Below, piece after piece: positions 9,977 to 22,400 of a DNA stretch of 64,000 nucleotides. This DNA is from Pyropia yezoensis (lineage: Eukaryota; Rhodophyta; Bangiophyceae; Bangiales; Bangiaceae): contig CM020618.1 of NCBI GenBank assembly GCA_009829735.1, forward strand, positions 39,547,030 through 39,611,029, given 5' to 3'. The position numbers and the translations under genes are program-made. Numbering within the stretch: position 1 is the first letter of the stretch; every line of letters begins with the position of its first letter. The notes under the pieces were generated by a model. That model searched no databases. It was not told the origin of the DNA and saw nothing but the letters and a program-made list of their open reading frames with translations.

Positions 9977-10755
9977 GGCGGCGGCCTCCGCCTACAGCGA
10001 CAGCGGCGGTGGTGGCCTCACCAGACGCTCTGGCCGGCGCACAGGCCGACCGCGCCAGGGGGGGACGACAATACACGCTCGGCAGCGGCGGTGGGGCCGA
10101 TGGGGGTATCAGAGGCAGGGGCACGCCGTCTGCCGCAGACGTGTGCTGGTGACGGGCGCGTGGGGCTGGCGGTATCGTGGGCGTAGCGGCGGGGCGGCGG
10201 GCCAAGAGCTCTTTCGGCTCCAGAGAGACAGGCGGGGTCAGCACAGGCGGGGTCAGGCGGAGTCGGTGGGCTAAACTCCCGACCGCCGTGAAGAAGAGGT
10301 ATGTACACAAGCGAGATCAAGTCCACGGCGGTCGGATACCTTCACGTCATGAGGAAAAGAATTATCTGCCTTGTACATGCATGTACAGTACATGAACACG
10401 CGGAACGCTGAGGCCGAGGCGTGGTCATCATGCAGGCCGCGACTCCCCCGTCCCCCCCCTCCCACTCGCACACGCCTGCGCCCGCCACGCAGCGCGGCGG
10501 TGCGCTGGCATTGAAGCCGGCGCAAGAGGCAGTGGACGACCCTCCCACCGCTGGCTGTCCCACTACCTCCTCCACCTGAAGGCGACGCCCGGACCGGCGC
10601 GCCCTATCAGCGGGACTTCCCCCTCCCCCACCCCCTTCCCCTCCCCCAACCCTTCTCGCGCACTTTCCCACCCCCCCCCCACCACCACGACCCGTCTCGC
10701 CCTTTTCCTTCCAACCCTTCTCACCCACTGTCGTCCCCCCCATCCCCCTCCCACC
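9977..10755. promoter_or_regulatory. Upstream region of threonine dehydratase, with GTAC-rich palindrome
   Basis: A 779-bp spacer separates the dehydratase start from the alanine-rich locus. At 10372-10387 lies a perfect 16-bp palindrome, TGTACATGCATGTACA, followed at once by another GTACAT. A related TATGTACA occurs at about 10300. From 10590 to 10750 the plus strand is C-rich with T interruptions. No conserved ORF is seen. Confidence 0.4.
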
Positions 10756-12876
10756 ATGCACGACGCACCGGGGGGTGCCCCCCCCCCACCCCCCACCCCG
10801 CCCCCCCCCCCCGCTGACCTCCCTCGCCGCCCTCGCCGCGCCGTGCTCCTGCCACCCCGCCGCGGCGCCGGCGGTGGCGGCCCCCCCCGGCTGGGACGCC
10901 GCCGCCGCTGCCGACGCGGCGGTGACGGCGGCGCTCGCCGCCGCGTCGTGAGCGCCGCCCTATGACACGCCCGCCCGGCTCGCCGCCGCGACGGCGGCGG
11001 CAGCGGCGACCGCCGCCGCTACCCGACGCGGCAGCCGCGCCTTGCTGCCGCCGCTGACGCCGCCACCGAGGCTGCCGCCGCCGCCGCCGCCGCCGAGGCC
11101 AAGTCTAACCGGTAGGCGGGTACCGACGGGGGGGGTGAGCACCCCGGTGGCGGTGGCGGTGGTGGCGGTGGCGGTGTCGATGACGGTAACGGTGGCGGTG
11201 GCGGTGGCAGCGGTGGCAGAGGTGGCGTCGGCGGTGGCGGTAGCGGTGGCGGTGGCAGTGGCAGTGGTGGCGGCGGTGGCGGTGGCTGTGGCGGTGGCGT
11301 CCCCAGCCCACCCCCAGACGCTCCTGCCAACGACCCCGCAGCGGTCCCCCCCTTCGCGGCTGCCGACCCGCCCGCGGCCCCTGCGGCGGCTTCGGCGGCG
11401 GCGGCGTCGGCAGCGTCCGCGGCAGCGGCCGCGGCAGAGCGGCTGGCCGGCCGCCTCTCCCCCCCCCCCCCGGCGGTGCCGCCGCCGCGACGGCCGCGGC
11501 GGTGGCGGCAACAGGCGGCCTGTTGGGCCGCCTGGGCGGCACCCTCCTGGGCGTCACGGTGCCCGCCGCGCTGGCCGCCGCCGCCACCCCGGGGGGCGGG
11601 GGCGCCGCCGCCGACGCGCTTGCCGCCGCTGCGGCTGCGGCGGCAGCGGTGGCCGCCGTGGCGGCCACCAATGACGTCCACGCTGCTGCTGCCGCCGCCG
11701 CCCCGGTGGTGGTGGCCCCGCGGGGGAGCGGGGGGGCGGCGGGCGGGCGGCCCGCCGCCGCTGCCGCGGCGGCCAGCGACGAGGATGCTGACGCTGTCGG
11801 GGAATCCCCCACCCCCCCCCGCCGCCGCTGCCGCCGCCGCGGCTGCTGCCGCCGCCACCACCAATGACCCCACCATGGCCACCGTCGAGGTGCCTCCCCC
11901 CTGGCGGCGGGCCTCTACCTCGCCGGCGCCGCCTCCGCCGCGGCCGACACGGCGGCAGCGGCGGCGGCGGCAGCCGCCCTACGCGCCCTCGCGACCGTCT
12001 AAGGCGTCGACACGCCCCGCGCCGCCCCCCCCGCCTCCACCGGCGGGGACCGCCGGCGACCCGCCGCTGCAACTCCCCCGCCGTGCCGTCATGGACCCCG
12101 ACGCGGCGGCCGACGGAGCCGCCACTGGCAGCAGCAAGGGCACGCTGCTGCCCGCGTTGCGGGGGCGCCCATCCCCTCCCCCCCCTCCCTCCCATCCCCC
12201 CCTATCCCCCCATCCCCCCCATCCTCACCATTCCCCACCGCCCCCCCCCCTCTCCCCCCACCCACTCGCCCGTCCACGGGCGCGCCACCGCCGTCGTGCG
12301 CGGGTGGCTGGCGCGCACCGACGCAGACACTGCGGCGGCGGCCGCCGCCGCCGCCGCCGCCACGGCGGCGGCGACCGCCACCACGCGCGCGGTGGCGGCC
12401 ATGCACGCCACCGCCGCCGCCGCCGACCACGCACTGGCAGCGCAGCGGGCAGCGTCGGCGGCAGCGGTGGCCGCCGCCGCCTCGTCCCGCCTTGTGCCCG
12501 CCCTGCGCACCGCCGCGGCGGTGGCGGGGGGGGTGGCGGGGGGATATGCCGCCGCCGCCGCGGCGGCCGACGGGGTGGCCGACGCTGCCGCTGCGGCGGC
12601 GCGGCTGGTGCGGGCGCTGACCGCCGCGGGGGGGGGGAGGGGGGGGGCTGGGCGGCTGTGCCACCCTCGTTGCGACGGCCCCGACGCTGGTAGTCCGGCT
12701 GATGGCGTTTGCGGCGGCGGCGGCGGCTGCCGCTGCCGGCGGGGGTGGGGGGGGCGACGGGACGCTGCCGCCGGCCGGGGGCGGGGGCGGCTGCAGAGCG
12801 GAGCAGGGGGGGGGAGCGCCACCACCCCCACCCCCGCCGACGGGGCAGGCTGCACCGGCGGTGGTGGTGGCGGTGG

Positions 12877-12910
<34 letters not shown>

Positions 12911-13015
12911 GGCGGGGGGGGGGGGGGGGGGGCGGCACCACCACCACCCCCGCCGACGGGAGAGGCTGCCCCGGCGGTGGCGGTGGCGGTGGCGGCGGCG
13001 GCGGCTGACGCGTGA
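10756..13015 (+). CDS. Candidate alanine-rich low-complexity gene, broken up by homopolymers
   Basis: No single frame spans this locus, yet protein-like alanine-rich segments recur on the plus strand and hop between frames at C or G runs. Examples are PARLAAATAAAAATAAATRR (about 10970), FAADPPAAPAAASAAA and ERLAGRLS (11350-11460), TGGLLGRLGGTLLGVTVP (about 11512), LYLAGAASAAADTAAA (about 11910), VVRGWLARTDADTAAA (about 12295), AARLVRALTAAGG (about 12600) and CATLVATAPTLVVRLMAFAA (about 12660). The pieces mix hydrophobic Leu/Val with Ala helices and look more like a real protein than the Arg-rich antisense frames. It could be one gene with homopolymer-length errors, a gene with short introns, or a pseudogene. 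No function is recognisable. The stated limits are the outer bounds of the protein-like segments, not a start and stop in one frame. Confidence 0.3.
11141..11300. repeat. GGTGGC hexanucleotide-type tandem repeat
   Basis: About 160 bp made almost wholly of GGTGGC and near variants (GGTAAC, GGTGTC, AGTGGC). It lies inside the alanine-rich locus and would encode Val-Ala or Gly-Gly repeats depending on frame. Confidence 0.8.
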
Positions 13016-14135
13016 CGCGGCCGCCCGGTGCGGGGGGGCGGCGGCAACGCGCTCCGCGCCGGCGTCCCCACTGCGGACCGCCCGTCGCTGGCGGGGGGCG
13101 GTGCCACCAGGGGCGCGGGGGGGAGGGCGCCACTCGGCGTATGGGTGGGGGAGGGGGGGAGAGGAGGGCCGGCTTTGCCGGCGGTGCCGCACACCATGCT
13201 CCCGGCGCCCCCAACCCCCCTGCCCCCCACCGCTCCCCTCAGTCTTCAGCGGGTGTGCGGACAAGCTACGGGCTGCCGCCCCCCCCGGGGGGTCCGTCCC
13301 CCTCCCCCGCACCTCACACACTCGCCGTCGCCAACGGGGCAGCGGCGCCGCCACCGCCCCCCCCCTCCCGCCGGTCTCGCCTCTCTTGGGAGACGACAGC
13401 TCGGTAGCACCCTGCGTGGCGGCGGCGGCGGCGGCCGGGGAGAGACCAGACGGCCTTGGGAGGGGTGGGGGACGCGGCCGCCGCCACCCCCTTCTAGGCA
13501 CCGTCTATGGTCCGCCCCCCCTACCACTGCCCGCCCCCCCCCCCTTCGCCCCTCCGCCCACCCCTCTCCTGTGCAAAGGTAAGTGGGCCACCAAGACGGC
13601 CGCGGGTGCCCGCCCGCCGCCCCGCTGCGCGGGGGAGCGGGCGGCAGGCAGCCAGGCCGCCCTCCCGCGCGTGTGCTGCCGCGCGCGCGCATCCACCCGC
13701 CCCGCCTCTCGACGCGGCGCCAGAGGCGGCGGCGACGGGGACGGACCACCTTCCCCACAGGCGGTCGCGCGGGGCACAGGCGGGGACGGAAAAGAGGACG
13801 GAAAAAAAAAAATAGATAGGCCGATGACGGCCTACTGCACAAGGGGAGCCCCAGCGGGGCGACGCCACCGCGTATGTACATACTGTACTCGCTGTTGCCA
13901 ACGCCGCAACACCCCCCCTCGACCCCGCCTCGCGCCGACCGTACTGTCCTGTCCCGCGTGCCCGGTGGCTGGCATGCCAGCGAGGCGAGGCGGCCAGGCG
14001 GCCAGGCGGCCAGCTCCCGTCCCGTCCCAAACATCCCCCCCCCCCCCCCCCCACCCCCCACACCCCAACACACACGTGCGCGGGCGGCGTCATGACGCGC
14101 GGCGGGCCGAGCCGCCCAGCGGCGGGTGAGACGCC
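13016..14135. other. Intergenic region before the helicase stop
   Basis: C-rich and G-rich low-complexity sequence with no recognisable gene. A short poly-A tract lies near 13802. A GTAC-rich motif with a 12-bp palindrome (GTATGTACATAC, 13872-13883), followed by TGTACT, resembles sites at 10372, 39931 and 44734. Poly-C runs occupy 14035-14055. Confidence 0.4.
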
Positions 14136-16362
14136 TCACCGGCTGGGCGGCTCGTCCCGCCGCGTCGCGCTCGCATAGGCGGCCGACGTTTTGGCCACCG
14201 ACGACAGGGCGGCGCGGAGGTTGAAGCCGCCGCTGCCGCCGCCGCCGCCGCCGCGGCCGCTGCCGCCCGCGCCGCCGCCGCCCGCGCCGCCGCCGCCGCG
14301 GGGCGCCCCGCCGGCGGCGCGGCGCGGCGGCGGCGGCGGCGGCGGCACGGCGGGCACCCGCCCGCCGCCACCCTCACCCCCGCCGGCGCCGCCAGCCCGG
14401 CGGGCCACCGCCGCCGGTGCCAGCCGCGGGTCGCGGCTGGGGGGTGCCGCGCCGGCAGCGACGGCGGCGGCACCACCGCCGCCGCCGCCGCCTGGCCGGC
14501 CGGGGACCCCCCCGCGGCCGTCCCGGCGGTCCCACCCCCGCCCCCGGTCGACGTCCCGCGCCCGCGCGGCCGCGTCAGCGTCACGGAGGCGGCGGAGGTC
14601 CCCCCCGCCACGGCCGCCTCGGTCGTGGTGGCCGTCCCGGCTGTCCCCCCGCCCGTAAGGGGGGGGGCCGGGAGGAGGGGCGCGTGGCGGCCCCCGCGCG
14701 TCCCAACTCCGCTCCCGCCCCCGCTCCCGCTCCCACTCCCGCTCCCGCTCCCGCTCCCGCTCCCGCTCCCGCTCCCGCTCCCGCTCCCGCTCTGGCCCCC
14801 GCTCCCGTTCCCGCACAGGCCCCCGCTCGCGTTCCCATTCCCGCTCCCGCTCTCGATCCCGCTCCCGCTCCCGCAGCAGCCCGTCGCGGCCCCGCGACGG
14901 CGGCGGCTCGCGGCCCCGCACCGCCGCGTCGCGCTCCCGCGGCGGCGGCGGCTCGCGGCCCCGTGGGGGCGGCGGCGGCGGCTCGCGGCCCCGTGGGGGC
15001 GGCGGCTCGCGGCCCCGCGGCGGCGCGTCACGGTCCCGCACCGGCACGTCGCCGCGGCCCCGCACCGGCGCGTCGTCGCGGCCCCGCACCGGCGCGTCGC
15101 GGCCCCGCGACGGCGGCGGCTCGCGGCCCCGCAGCAGAGGCACGTCACGCTCCCGCGGGGGCGGCGCGTCGTGCGCCCGCGGCGGCGGTGCGTCGCGTGC
15201 CCGCACCGGCGGCGGCGGCGGCGACGACCGCGCGGGCGGCCGCGACCGCACAGGCGGCGGAGACCGAATGGGCGGTGGCGGCGGCCGTGGCCGCGGCGAC
15301 GGCTGTGGGCGGTCCCCCCCCGCCCCCCCCGCAGCGGGGAGGAGCAGCCCCGGCCGTGCGGGCGCCGCCGCGGCAGCCGGCCGGGCGCCGCCGCCGCCGC
15401 CGCCGCTGCCGCCGCCACCGCCGCGTGCCGTGGCTGCCGCCGCTGCCGCGGCGGTGGTGGTGGGGGGGGGCACCCCCGCGGCGGTGGTCGGCCGGGGAGG
15501 TGGGGGGGAGGCGGCCGCCGCTGCTGCGGCCGGCCGACGAGCGGCCGCGGCGGCGGCGGCGGCGGCGGCGGTGGTGGGGGCGGCCGGGGCGTGGCGGGCG
15601 GGCAGCAGCGCGTCCGCGACGGCGCGGCGACGCTCGGCCGCGGCCGACGTGTCGACCGGTGGCGGGCGGGGGCGCGGGGGGGGGGCGGCCGCCGCCGCCG
15701 CGATGGGGGCGGGTCGCCCGTCCCCGCTGCCGCCGCCGCCACCGCCGCCGCCGCCACCGCGGTCACTGCCGCCGCTGCGGTCTGCGGCGGCGGCGGCGGC
15801 GCGCGCCTCCCGACTGGCCTCGTCGCCCAGCAGCTCGTCGTACACGTTGCCCCGCGCGGCGGCGGAGAGGAGGGCGGCGGGGAGGGGCTTGGAGGGGGGG
15901 ACCGCCCGGGGGGGGGACAGCTGCACAGCGGGCGCAGGGGGGGCGGGCCGCCCCGCCGGGGAGCCCCCCGTGGGGGTGCCGGGCGCACCCCGCGGCGGCG
16001 AAGGGCGGGGGGATGGGCGGAAAGACGCGCGGGGGGAGGGGCGGGGGGAGGGGCAGGGGGAGGGGCGGGGGGAGGGGCGGGGGGAGGGGCGCGGCGAGGG
16101 GCGCGGCCGGCCCGCCACCGCGGCCGCCGCCGTCTTTGCCGCTGCTGCTGCCGACGGCGGGCCGTCCACGTCCATGGCTGCCGCCGTCGGCGGCGACGGG
16201 TCATCCACCTCCATGGGCGCCGGCCCAAGACCAGCGACGGTGACCGCCGCCGCCGCTGCGGGCACCACCCCCTCCATCGCCCGCGGCCCCCCCGCGGCGG
16301 TCGCCGACGCCACCGCGCCGGGCGCCCGCAGCGGCGGCCGCGGCGATGGCGGCGTTACCCCG

Positions 16363-16418
<56 letters not shown>

Positions 16419-19400
16419 GCCGCCAACGCCTCCACCGCCAACGAGGTAGTTGGCGCCCCGCAACGGGGAGGCGGCGGCCTTGCCCTCCCCCGCCCCCGCC
16501 GCGGCCGTCGGCGACGGCAACGGCGACGGCAACGGCTGCGGCGGCGGCAGCGGCAGCAGCGGCGGTGGGCGGTTTTCCTGGTCGGCCAGCGCCCCCCCGA
16601 CCTCCCCCGCCGCCGCCGCCACCGCCGCCGCGGCGGTGACCGGCACCAGCGTCGCGGCGCGGGCGCGCGCGGCGGCCACCGCCGCCGGCGGGATGGGCCG
16701 CACCAGCCGCCCCCGCGCGGCGGCGGCGCGTTCGGGAAAGAGGGAGCCGAGGGTGGACTCGGTCACGGGTAGCAGCACCCCCCGCTCGCGCACGCACCGG
16801 ATCTGCGACGCCCACACGGGGCTCCGCGACGCGAGGCGCGCCGCGTCGCCAACGAGCACCAACGAGTACTTTGCGCGGCTCACCGCCACGTTGAGCCGCC
16901 GCGCGTCGGCGACAAAGCCAATCCCCCCGCCGCCGCTGCGGACGGTGGACAGCACGACAATGCCCGTCTCGCGCCCCTGCACGCCGTCAATGGTGGACAC
17001 GTCAATGCCCACATCGGCGAGCGCCCAGCAGCGCGCCACCTCCCGCCGCAGCAGCGCCACCTGCGACTGGTAGGGGCTGAGGACGACAACCTGGCCGGCC
17101 AGCTCCTCGCGGCCGACGAGCGCGACGAGCGCCTCGAGCGCCGCCACCACCACGCGCGCCTCAAATGGGTTGTTGAGGGAGCCCCCGGCCTGGCGCTGCT
17201 CGGCGCCGCCGCCGCCGCGGGCGGCGCCCGTGTCCAGCATGGTGAGGGGCCCAAAGCGGCGCCCCGCGTCGCCGTGGAAGAGCCGCGTGTAGGCGGGCGC
17301 CTTGACCATCTCCGCGTCGACGAGGCGGCCGCCGTAAAAGGTGGACGACGGGAAGGCGCTCAGCGCGGGGTGCATCCGGTACTGGGTGCGGAGCATGTGC
17401 ACGGCGCTCGGGCGGGCCGCCTGGAGGCGCTCAAACAGGCTCCGCGCAAACGCCTGCGCGGGGCGGCCCGACTGGGCCAGCACCGTCGCGGGCAGCTGCT
17501 GCGGGTCCCCAACCAGCACCACCCGGCCGAGCCGCGGGTGCGGCCCAGTGGGTGATGCCGCCGCGGCCGCCGACGACGTGGAGGGGGAGCCGTAGCCCCG
17601 TCCCCCCGCGGCGCCACCGCCGCCGCCCCCGTACGCTACTCCCGCCCCCCCCCCTCCATCGACGTCGGCTGACGCGGCCGCCGCCGCGATGGAGGAGCAG
17701 ACACTGAGTGCGCCGACAAGCGGAATGAGCACGTCAGGCTCCACCGCCTGGGCAGCCTCGTCCACAATGAGGGCGTCAAAGGGCGCCGCCGCGCCCGCCG
17801 CAGACAGCTCCTGCGAGGCCGCCGCGGACAGCGTCGAAAAGACAATCGACGCGTCGGTGAAGAGGCGCTGCTTGCGCGCCACCGCCAGCCGCTCCTCCTC
17901 CCGCTCCGAGTCGGCCACGACGGCCGACGCGCGGGTGAGCGCGCGGCCAGCCGTCTGCTTGTCGTCATGGAGCTTCGTCAGCACCGCCGTCAGCCGCCTG
18001 TGCTCCCGTTCAAACGTCGCCGTCCGCTCCGCTTCACTCACCGGGTTGGCCGCGGGTGGGGCGTCGGCCGCAGCCGCCCCCCCCCCCGACGCCGCGCCGC
18101 CGGCGGGGGCGGGGGACTTGGCGCCACCCCACCGTGCCGCCTCGTGGTCCATCCGCAGCTGCCGCCGCTGCCGGTCAATGGCGCCAACCTCGGCGCTGAG
18201 CCGCTTCACCTCTGCCCGCAGCCGGTCGCGCTCCTCCCGCGCCCGCACGTCCGACTCGTGGCGGCTGCCGGCAGCGCCGCCGCGGATGGCGGCGCCCCCA
18301 CCGCGGGAGCCCAGCCCCGATGACGGGTCGTCTGGGTCGTTGCCCGCGTCGCCCCCGCGGCTGGCGCGGAGCAGCTCGGTGAGGGAGACCGCCTTGGCCG
18401 CATCGGTCGACGCCCCCGCGCCGACGCGGAGGATGCGGGGCGCCGCGACGCCCCCGTCGGGCAGGTACAGACCGCCAGACGTGACGCGCGCGAGGATCTC
18501 GTCCACCGCCGCGTTGGACGGCGCGCACACCAGGATGCGGGTGGCCCCGCGGACGACGGCGCCACGCGCGGCCCGGCCCGGGCCCCCCGCGGCAATGCCG
18601 CCAGAGAGCTTGTCAGCCAGCAGCGCCGACAGCAGCGCAATGATGGTGGACGTCTTGCCCGTACCAGGCGGGCCCTGCACCAGCGTAAAGCCGTTGCGCG
18701 CGGCGGCGGGGGACACCCCAGATGCGGCTAACGAGGCTGATGTGGGCGTCTTGGGCGCCAGCACCGACCGCCCCACCGCTCGCACCGCCGCTGCCTGCGA
18801 CGGATTGAGGCGGCCCATGCCAACCAGCTGCGCGACGACACGCTCGCCGGCCCCAGACGCAGAGTCGAACGGTGCGCTCTCTGCCGCAGGATCCAACCCC
18901 CCGTCGACGGGAGTCCCAGCCGGGTCCTCCCCCGCCGCGGGGTCGAGCAGCTGCGTGCGGAGGCTCGGTCGCACGGAGGACATGAGCGCAAGCGCCGTGT
19001 ACTGCCGGTGGAGGGTGACGAGGGAGTCAAGCCGGCTGACTCGGATGGCCCGCCCGGTGGAGGGGGCGTCCACACCCGCGGGCAGCGCCGTGCGGATGGC
19101 GACAAACGCGCCACGACCGGTAAACTGGACCGACTCCACCACCGCCAGCAGCCGCTTGGCTGGCAACTCGGCTGCCGGCCCGCCCGCGGCCGCGTGGCCC
19201 ACCGACCCCCGCCGTCGCTGAGACAGGAACAGCAGCGCCGCATCAGTGGGGCGGAGCGTCGAGGCAGACGTGTCGGCCAGGCGACTGCCCGCCCGCCCCG
19301 ACGGCCGCAGCTGACCGGCGCCCGCATAGCGCAGGACAAGGTACAGAAAATGGCCCCGCCGCTCCGGCGGAACGGCCACCACGAACGGCGCGCGGCACAC

Positions 19401-22400
19401 GTAGTCGCTGCCATTGACCGCGACCGTGCCGCTCGCCGACGTGACGTGGAGCTGCTGGTTGGGCACGGCGCTCCCATTGCGCGCCGGCATCTTCACCGAC
19501 GTCACGGGCCGGTTGGCGTACGGACATTGCGTCGCCGCCGCGGCTTCCGCCTCCACCCCCTTGAGCAACGACGCGCGCGCCTCGTCCACGACCAGCGGCT
19601 CCCAGTAATCCACGTACGCCCGTGGCGTCGGGTAACTGGACGGCGGCACGCCCGACGCGTACGCGGGGTCATCATCGCCCAGCTCGCTCGGCTTGGACAC
19701 CAGCTCGTCCACGTCCCATCCAACAATGCGGCGGTGCAGGTCCTCCACCGTCTTGAGCCGCAACGCCTTGCGTGGTACTGGCGGGCGCACCCGGTGGGAT
19801 CCTCGGGAGCCGGTCTCGTCAAACAAGACCCGGTGCCTCGCCAAATCATCCACCGCCGTGATGTGGGTCACCGCCCTTGCGGTGCGGCTCTCGCCGCCGT
19901 CGCCAGGTACAGACGGCCCGCCGGCGAGCAGCCGCTTCGCTTGATGCTCAGCGCGGGCAAGCTCCAGCTTGGACGGGCCCCGCGTCGCCGCCACGCGAGA
20001 CGCCATGGATGGTGGCGGAGCGGCGGGGCGGGTCGGCATGTCCACCCGATTCTTGGGGTGGCGTGATGGCAGCTTGCGGCCACCGCCGCCGCCGCCACCA
20101 CCACCGCCACCGCCGCCGGCCCGGGACCCGGCGCCACCAGACGAGATGGGCGCGGTGCTGGCACCACGGGAACCAAACACGGCAGCCGACAAGGACGGCA
20201 GGCGGCCAAAGGGGGTGGCCGGCGGCCGCGACTGCAATGCACCAAACGGGTGACCCAGTGACAGCCGCCGGGGCCCCGTGGCAGGGGCAGCGGCCGCTAC
20301 TGCCGGCTTCCGCCGTCGTGGAGGGACCTTGGGTGCAAACACAGGGGCGTGCAGGGGCGCAGACGGCGCGTCTGCGGCGTCCTCGCTCAGGCTGTCATCA
20401 CTGCTGTTGCTGTCATCCAACACGTCTTGCCCGGCGGGCTGTTGGCCCCTGTCGACGCCGTTGTCTTCTTCGCCCTCCGAGTCAATGTCAAATGCCGTCA
20501 CCGCCGGGGTGGTAGCCTTTTTGACAGGCGCCCGAGGCTTGGCAGACCGGTTGGGCTTGGCCACCCCCGCGGGAGCAGCAGTGGTCGCCCGGGACGGGGG
20601 TCGCCTCTTGCCTACCGCGCCCGACCGGCCGCCTTCGCGCGACTCGAGGAGTTTGCCAAGTAGGTTTTGTGCGGCACTAGGCAGCGGTGACGCGCCCCGC
20701 GGCGCCAGCTCCCGCGCAGTCAAGACGGCGCTTAGTAGCTTGCGCTCACCAGACGCCAGCGGCGGCGACACAGACGGGTCTTCATTCGCTTCGTCCTCGT
20801 CGTCATGCACGACGACTGGAATGGGGGTGGGGGGTGCCGCTGCGCTGGCCATCGGCCGACTCCTCTTCGCGGAGGTACCCCGCAATGGGGGGTCGCCTCC
20901 CGAATCCACCAGGTCAATGACCGCCGCGGGCGGAGTCGCATCGGGCACTTGGATAGGCGTTGCTTTGAAGTAGTGGGGCCCAGGCGTGTCTGCAACAGCG
21001 TCCATTGGTGACGGCGTCGCCGACGTGACGAGCGCGGCCACCGCCGCCGACGGCACGTCCGACGCCTGTGCAACGGCAGCGAGCAGGTCGGCCTTTTGTG
21101 CGGCGGTGATGACCCGCATGGGCGCGTTGACCCACTCGACGACGCCCGCCGCAAAGGCTGTGGAGACCCCAAACCGCCGCGCAAGGGTGGTAAGCATCGT
21201 GAGCCACTTGCGGCGAACGACCAGCGACTCGCAGTTGCCAAAGCTCATCGACTCGGAGAGGAGGTAATTGTGCAGTTGGAATATGTCTTCTGCAGATGGC
21301 GAAGGAGAAAGCGGGTCCCCGGGGGTGGCCGCGCCGGCGGCGGAATCCTCCAGGGACAGGCGCGGCCGCTTGGCCACGCGGCAAACGGGGGTCGCGTGCA
21401 CCGACGACGCCCCCGTCGACACCACCGCAGACTCGGAACCCGCCGTGATGAGCACCGGCCACAGGCGGGGGAGCTCGCCCGCCACCCGCGCAAGCACCTC
21501 AAGGAAAGAGGGGTCCGCCGACCGCTCACCCCAGTGCGCAAAGACGTCGCGTACAACGATGACCAGGTCAGCCGGGATAAGCGGCGCGTCAATGAGCACC
21601 TCTGCGTGGCCAGCACCGAGGAGGGCCCCAAGAAAGCCCAGCACGGGCAGTACGGTGCGGAAGGCGAGACGGAAGCCCAGTACCTCGCACTGCCGTACCG
21701 ACAACAGATAGCCGACAGTCACGTCTGCGGTGTTGGCACTGGCCACGCGGCCAACCACCTCACTTAGACGGGTGGTCATTGTCGCGAGGACAGGCGCACA
21801 ACCGGTGCCAGATGGGGCGGGAAACAGCTTGATGGCCAACTGCAGCGCCACCTGCTTGATGGATTTGTGGGTCGAGCATAACAACGGCGCCAGGTACGCT
21901 GGCAGTAGCCTCCTCCACGAGCCCGGGCCCCGCACAGCGGTCGTGCCGTTAACCTCGTTCTTGGCCTTTCCGCGGGTGCCCAGCTCTGCCGTCAACTGCG
22001 TAAGGCCCCCTTCCAGGCTCCCGAGGACGGCCGCCACGAGCGACTCAAGGAGGACAACAGCCTCGCGGTAGCCCGGCGGGGTGCCGCCGCTACCAACAGC
22101 GCCACCAGCACGGTCGTCACTTCCGCCGTCGCCACCGATGTTGGCATCCCCGCCGCCGGCGCCGTCGCCATTGCCCCCACCGCCGTCCACGTGGGTGTCA
22201 GGAGGGTCCAGGTGGGCCACCACCCGGTACGCCTCCAGCAGCGCCCTCGCCTCGCGCGGGTCTGACGGGGGCGCCTGCATGGCAAGGTAGCGCACAAAGT
22301 GGGCGCGCGCAGCCAGGCTCTGCCAAAACCCCCGATTGCACGCGAGGCCGGAGGCCGCCGCAGCAGCGCTGTCCCCACCGTCCTCCTCCCCAAAGTCGTC

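Noticed and set aside
10372-10393. Reading the GTAC motifs as copper-response (SBP-factor) sites
   Set aside because: SBP-domain regulators are characteristic of the green lineage, so that identity is not supported in a red alga. Only the recurrence is reported.
15268-16449. Long plus-strand frames over the helicase 3' end
   Set aside because: They are antisense shadows of the glycine/proline/arginine repeats of the helicase tail.
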